NCBI GenBank assembly: GCA_043784065.1 | Contig: JAYVYR010000018.1 | Coordinates: 1 to 6,931 of the forward strand | DNA length: 6,931 nucleotides | Direction: 5' to 3' | From: Bog-756 sp043784065 | GTDB taxonomy: Bacteria > Actinomycetota > Acidimicrobiia > Acidimicrobiales > RAAP-2 | Part shown: piece after piece, positions 6,300 through 6,931 of the stretch | Layout of the letters: the number at the start of each line of letters is the position of its first letter | Position numbering within the stretch: the stretch's first letter is position 1 | The notes under the pieces: model-generated | Told to the model about the DNA's origin: nothing | Databases searched by the model: none | What the model saw: the letters and a program-made list of their open reading frames with translations, nothing else | Program-made: the position numbers and the translations under genes

Positions 6300-6931
6300 G
6301 TGCCGACATTCAGAGAGATGCTTGCCACCGCCAAGGCCAACATCCGGGAGATCTCGACCGAACATGCCGAAGTCGAGATCTCCAGGGCCGGGACCGTCAT
6401 CCTCGATGTGCGCGAGCCCGATGAATACGAACAGGGTGCCCTGGCCGGGTCGGTCCACCTACCCCGGGGCAACCTCGAGTCCTCGATCGAGGGTCGCATC
6501 CCGGACAAGTCGGCCCACGTGGTGGTCATGTGCGCCGGTGGCGTCCGGTCGGCCTTCGCCACCGACACCATGCAGCAGCTCGGCTACACCGATGTCGCCT
6601 CGATCGTCGGCGGCTTCAACCGGTGGAAGGATGAAGGCCGGGCCTGGTCCGCCCCCCGCACACTCACTCCGGAGCAACGCAACCGCTATCAGCGGCACCT
6701 GCTCTTGCCTGAAGTCGGGGAGTCCGGACAGATGAAGCTCCTGGACTCGAAGGTGCTGCTGCTAGGCGCCGGTGGCCTGGGATCGCCTGCCGCCCTCTAC
6801 CTGGCCGCCGCCGGGGTCGGCACCGTCGGCATCATCGACATGGACGTGGTCGATGCCTCCAACCTGCAGCGCCAGATCCTGCACAACACCGACCGGATCG
6901 GCGAGCGCAAGGTCGACTCCGCCAAGAAGAC
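6300..6931 (+). CDS. Rhodanese - ThiF/MoeB adenylyltransferase fusion, 3' end missing
   Basis: The frame is open to the window end; 210 residues are visible. Residues about 8-117 are a rhodanese domain: DVREPDEYEQGALAGSVHLP (36-55) and the active loop CAGGVRS with persulfide cysteine C78. Residues about 121 onward are a ThiF/MoeB E1-like domain: RYQRHLLLPEVG (129-140), the nucleotide loop GAGGLGSP (156-163), D180 and D182, and NLQRQ (188-192). R132, R191 and K204 have the same spacing as the E. coli MoeB ATP-site residues R14, R73 and K86. The enzyme would adenylate the C-terminal glycine of a ubiquitin-like sulfur carrier (MoaD, ThiS or CysO type) and pass sulfur from the rhodanese cysteine to it. 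The GTG start at 6300 follows GAGGAAG at 6283-6289 with a longish gap; ATG 6318 is a later in-frame alternative. The rhodanese-first order is unlike MoeZ, where it comes last. The carrier partner is not in the window. Confidence 0.9.
   Translation, partial: MPTFREMLATAKANIREISTEHAEVEISRAGTVILDVREPDEYEQGALAGSVHLPRGNLESSIEGRIPDKSAHVVVMCAGGVRSAFATDTMQQLGYTDVASIVGGFNRWKDEGRAWSAPRTLTPEQRNRYQRHLLLPEVGESGQMKLLDSKVLLLGAGGLGSPAALYLAAAGVGTVGIIDMDVVDASNLQRQILHNTDRIGERKVDSAKK

Overview
The window is GC-rich DNA with long open frames, GTG and probable TTG starts, and protein sequences that look most like Actinobacteria. Two features fit this: an actinobacterial family of unknown function and a promoter that matches the consensus of the actinobacterial thiol-stress sigma factor (SigR/SigH). 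My guess at class level is Acidimicrobiia or a relative, but this rests on protein flavour only and was not tested by a search.

Layout. Positions 1-3010 on the plus strand hold three metabolic genes: the 3' end of a PduO-type cobalamin adenosyltransferase, then pepA (leucyl aminopeptidase) 41 nt later, then gpsA (glycerol-3-phosphate dehydrogenase, phospholipid precursor supply) 92 nt after pepA. Convergent to gpsA is a minus-strand gene for a conserved protein of unknown function. The two stop codons interlock in one CTAG at 3007-3010. A second minus-strand gene, a nitroreductase-family flavoprotein, lies upstream of it (3981-4580). Next is a short divergent intergenic region with a good leaderless promoter driving an exported phospholipase C / acid phosphatase-type lipoprotein (4661-6067).

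The most interesting stretch is 6068-6299. It holds six tandem copies of an 11-bp unit, then a perfect GGAAT-N18-GTT promoter-like element, then a nested hairpin whose outer stem covers the ribosome binding site of the next gene. That gene (6300 to the window end, incomplete) encodes a rhodanese domain followed by a ThiF/MoeB adenylation domain, the reverse of the usual MoeZ domain order. Together these suggest a sulfur-transfer enzyme made in response to thiol-oxidative stress, possibly with extra control at translation.

The genes do not form one pathway. The first three could be co-transcribed, and the two minus-strand genes could be too. The phosphoesterase and the rhodanese-MoeB gene each appear to have their own promoter. 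I saw no insertion sequence, CRISPR array, tRNA, rRNA or phage gene.
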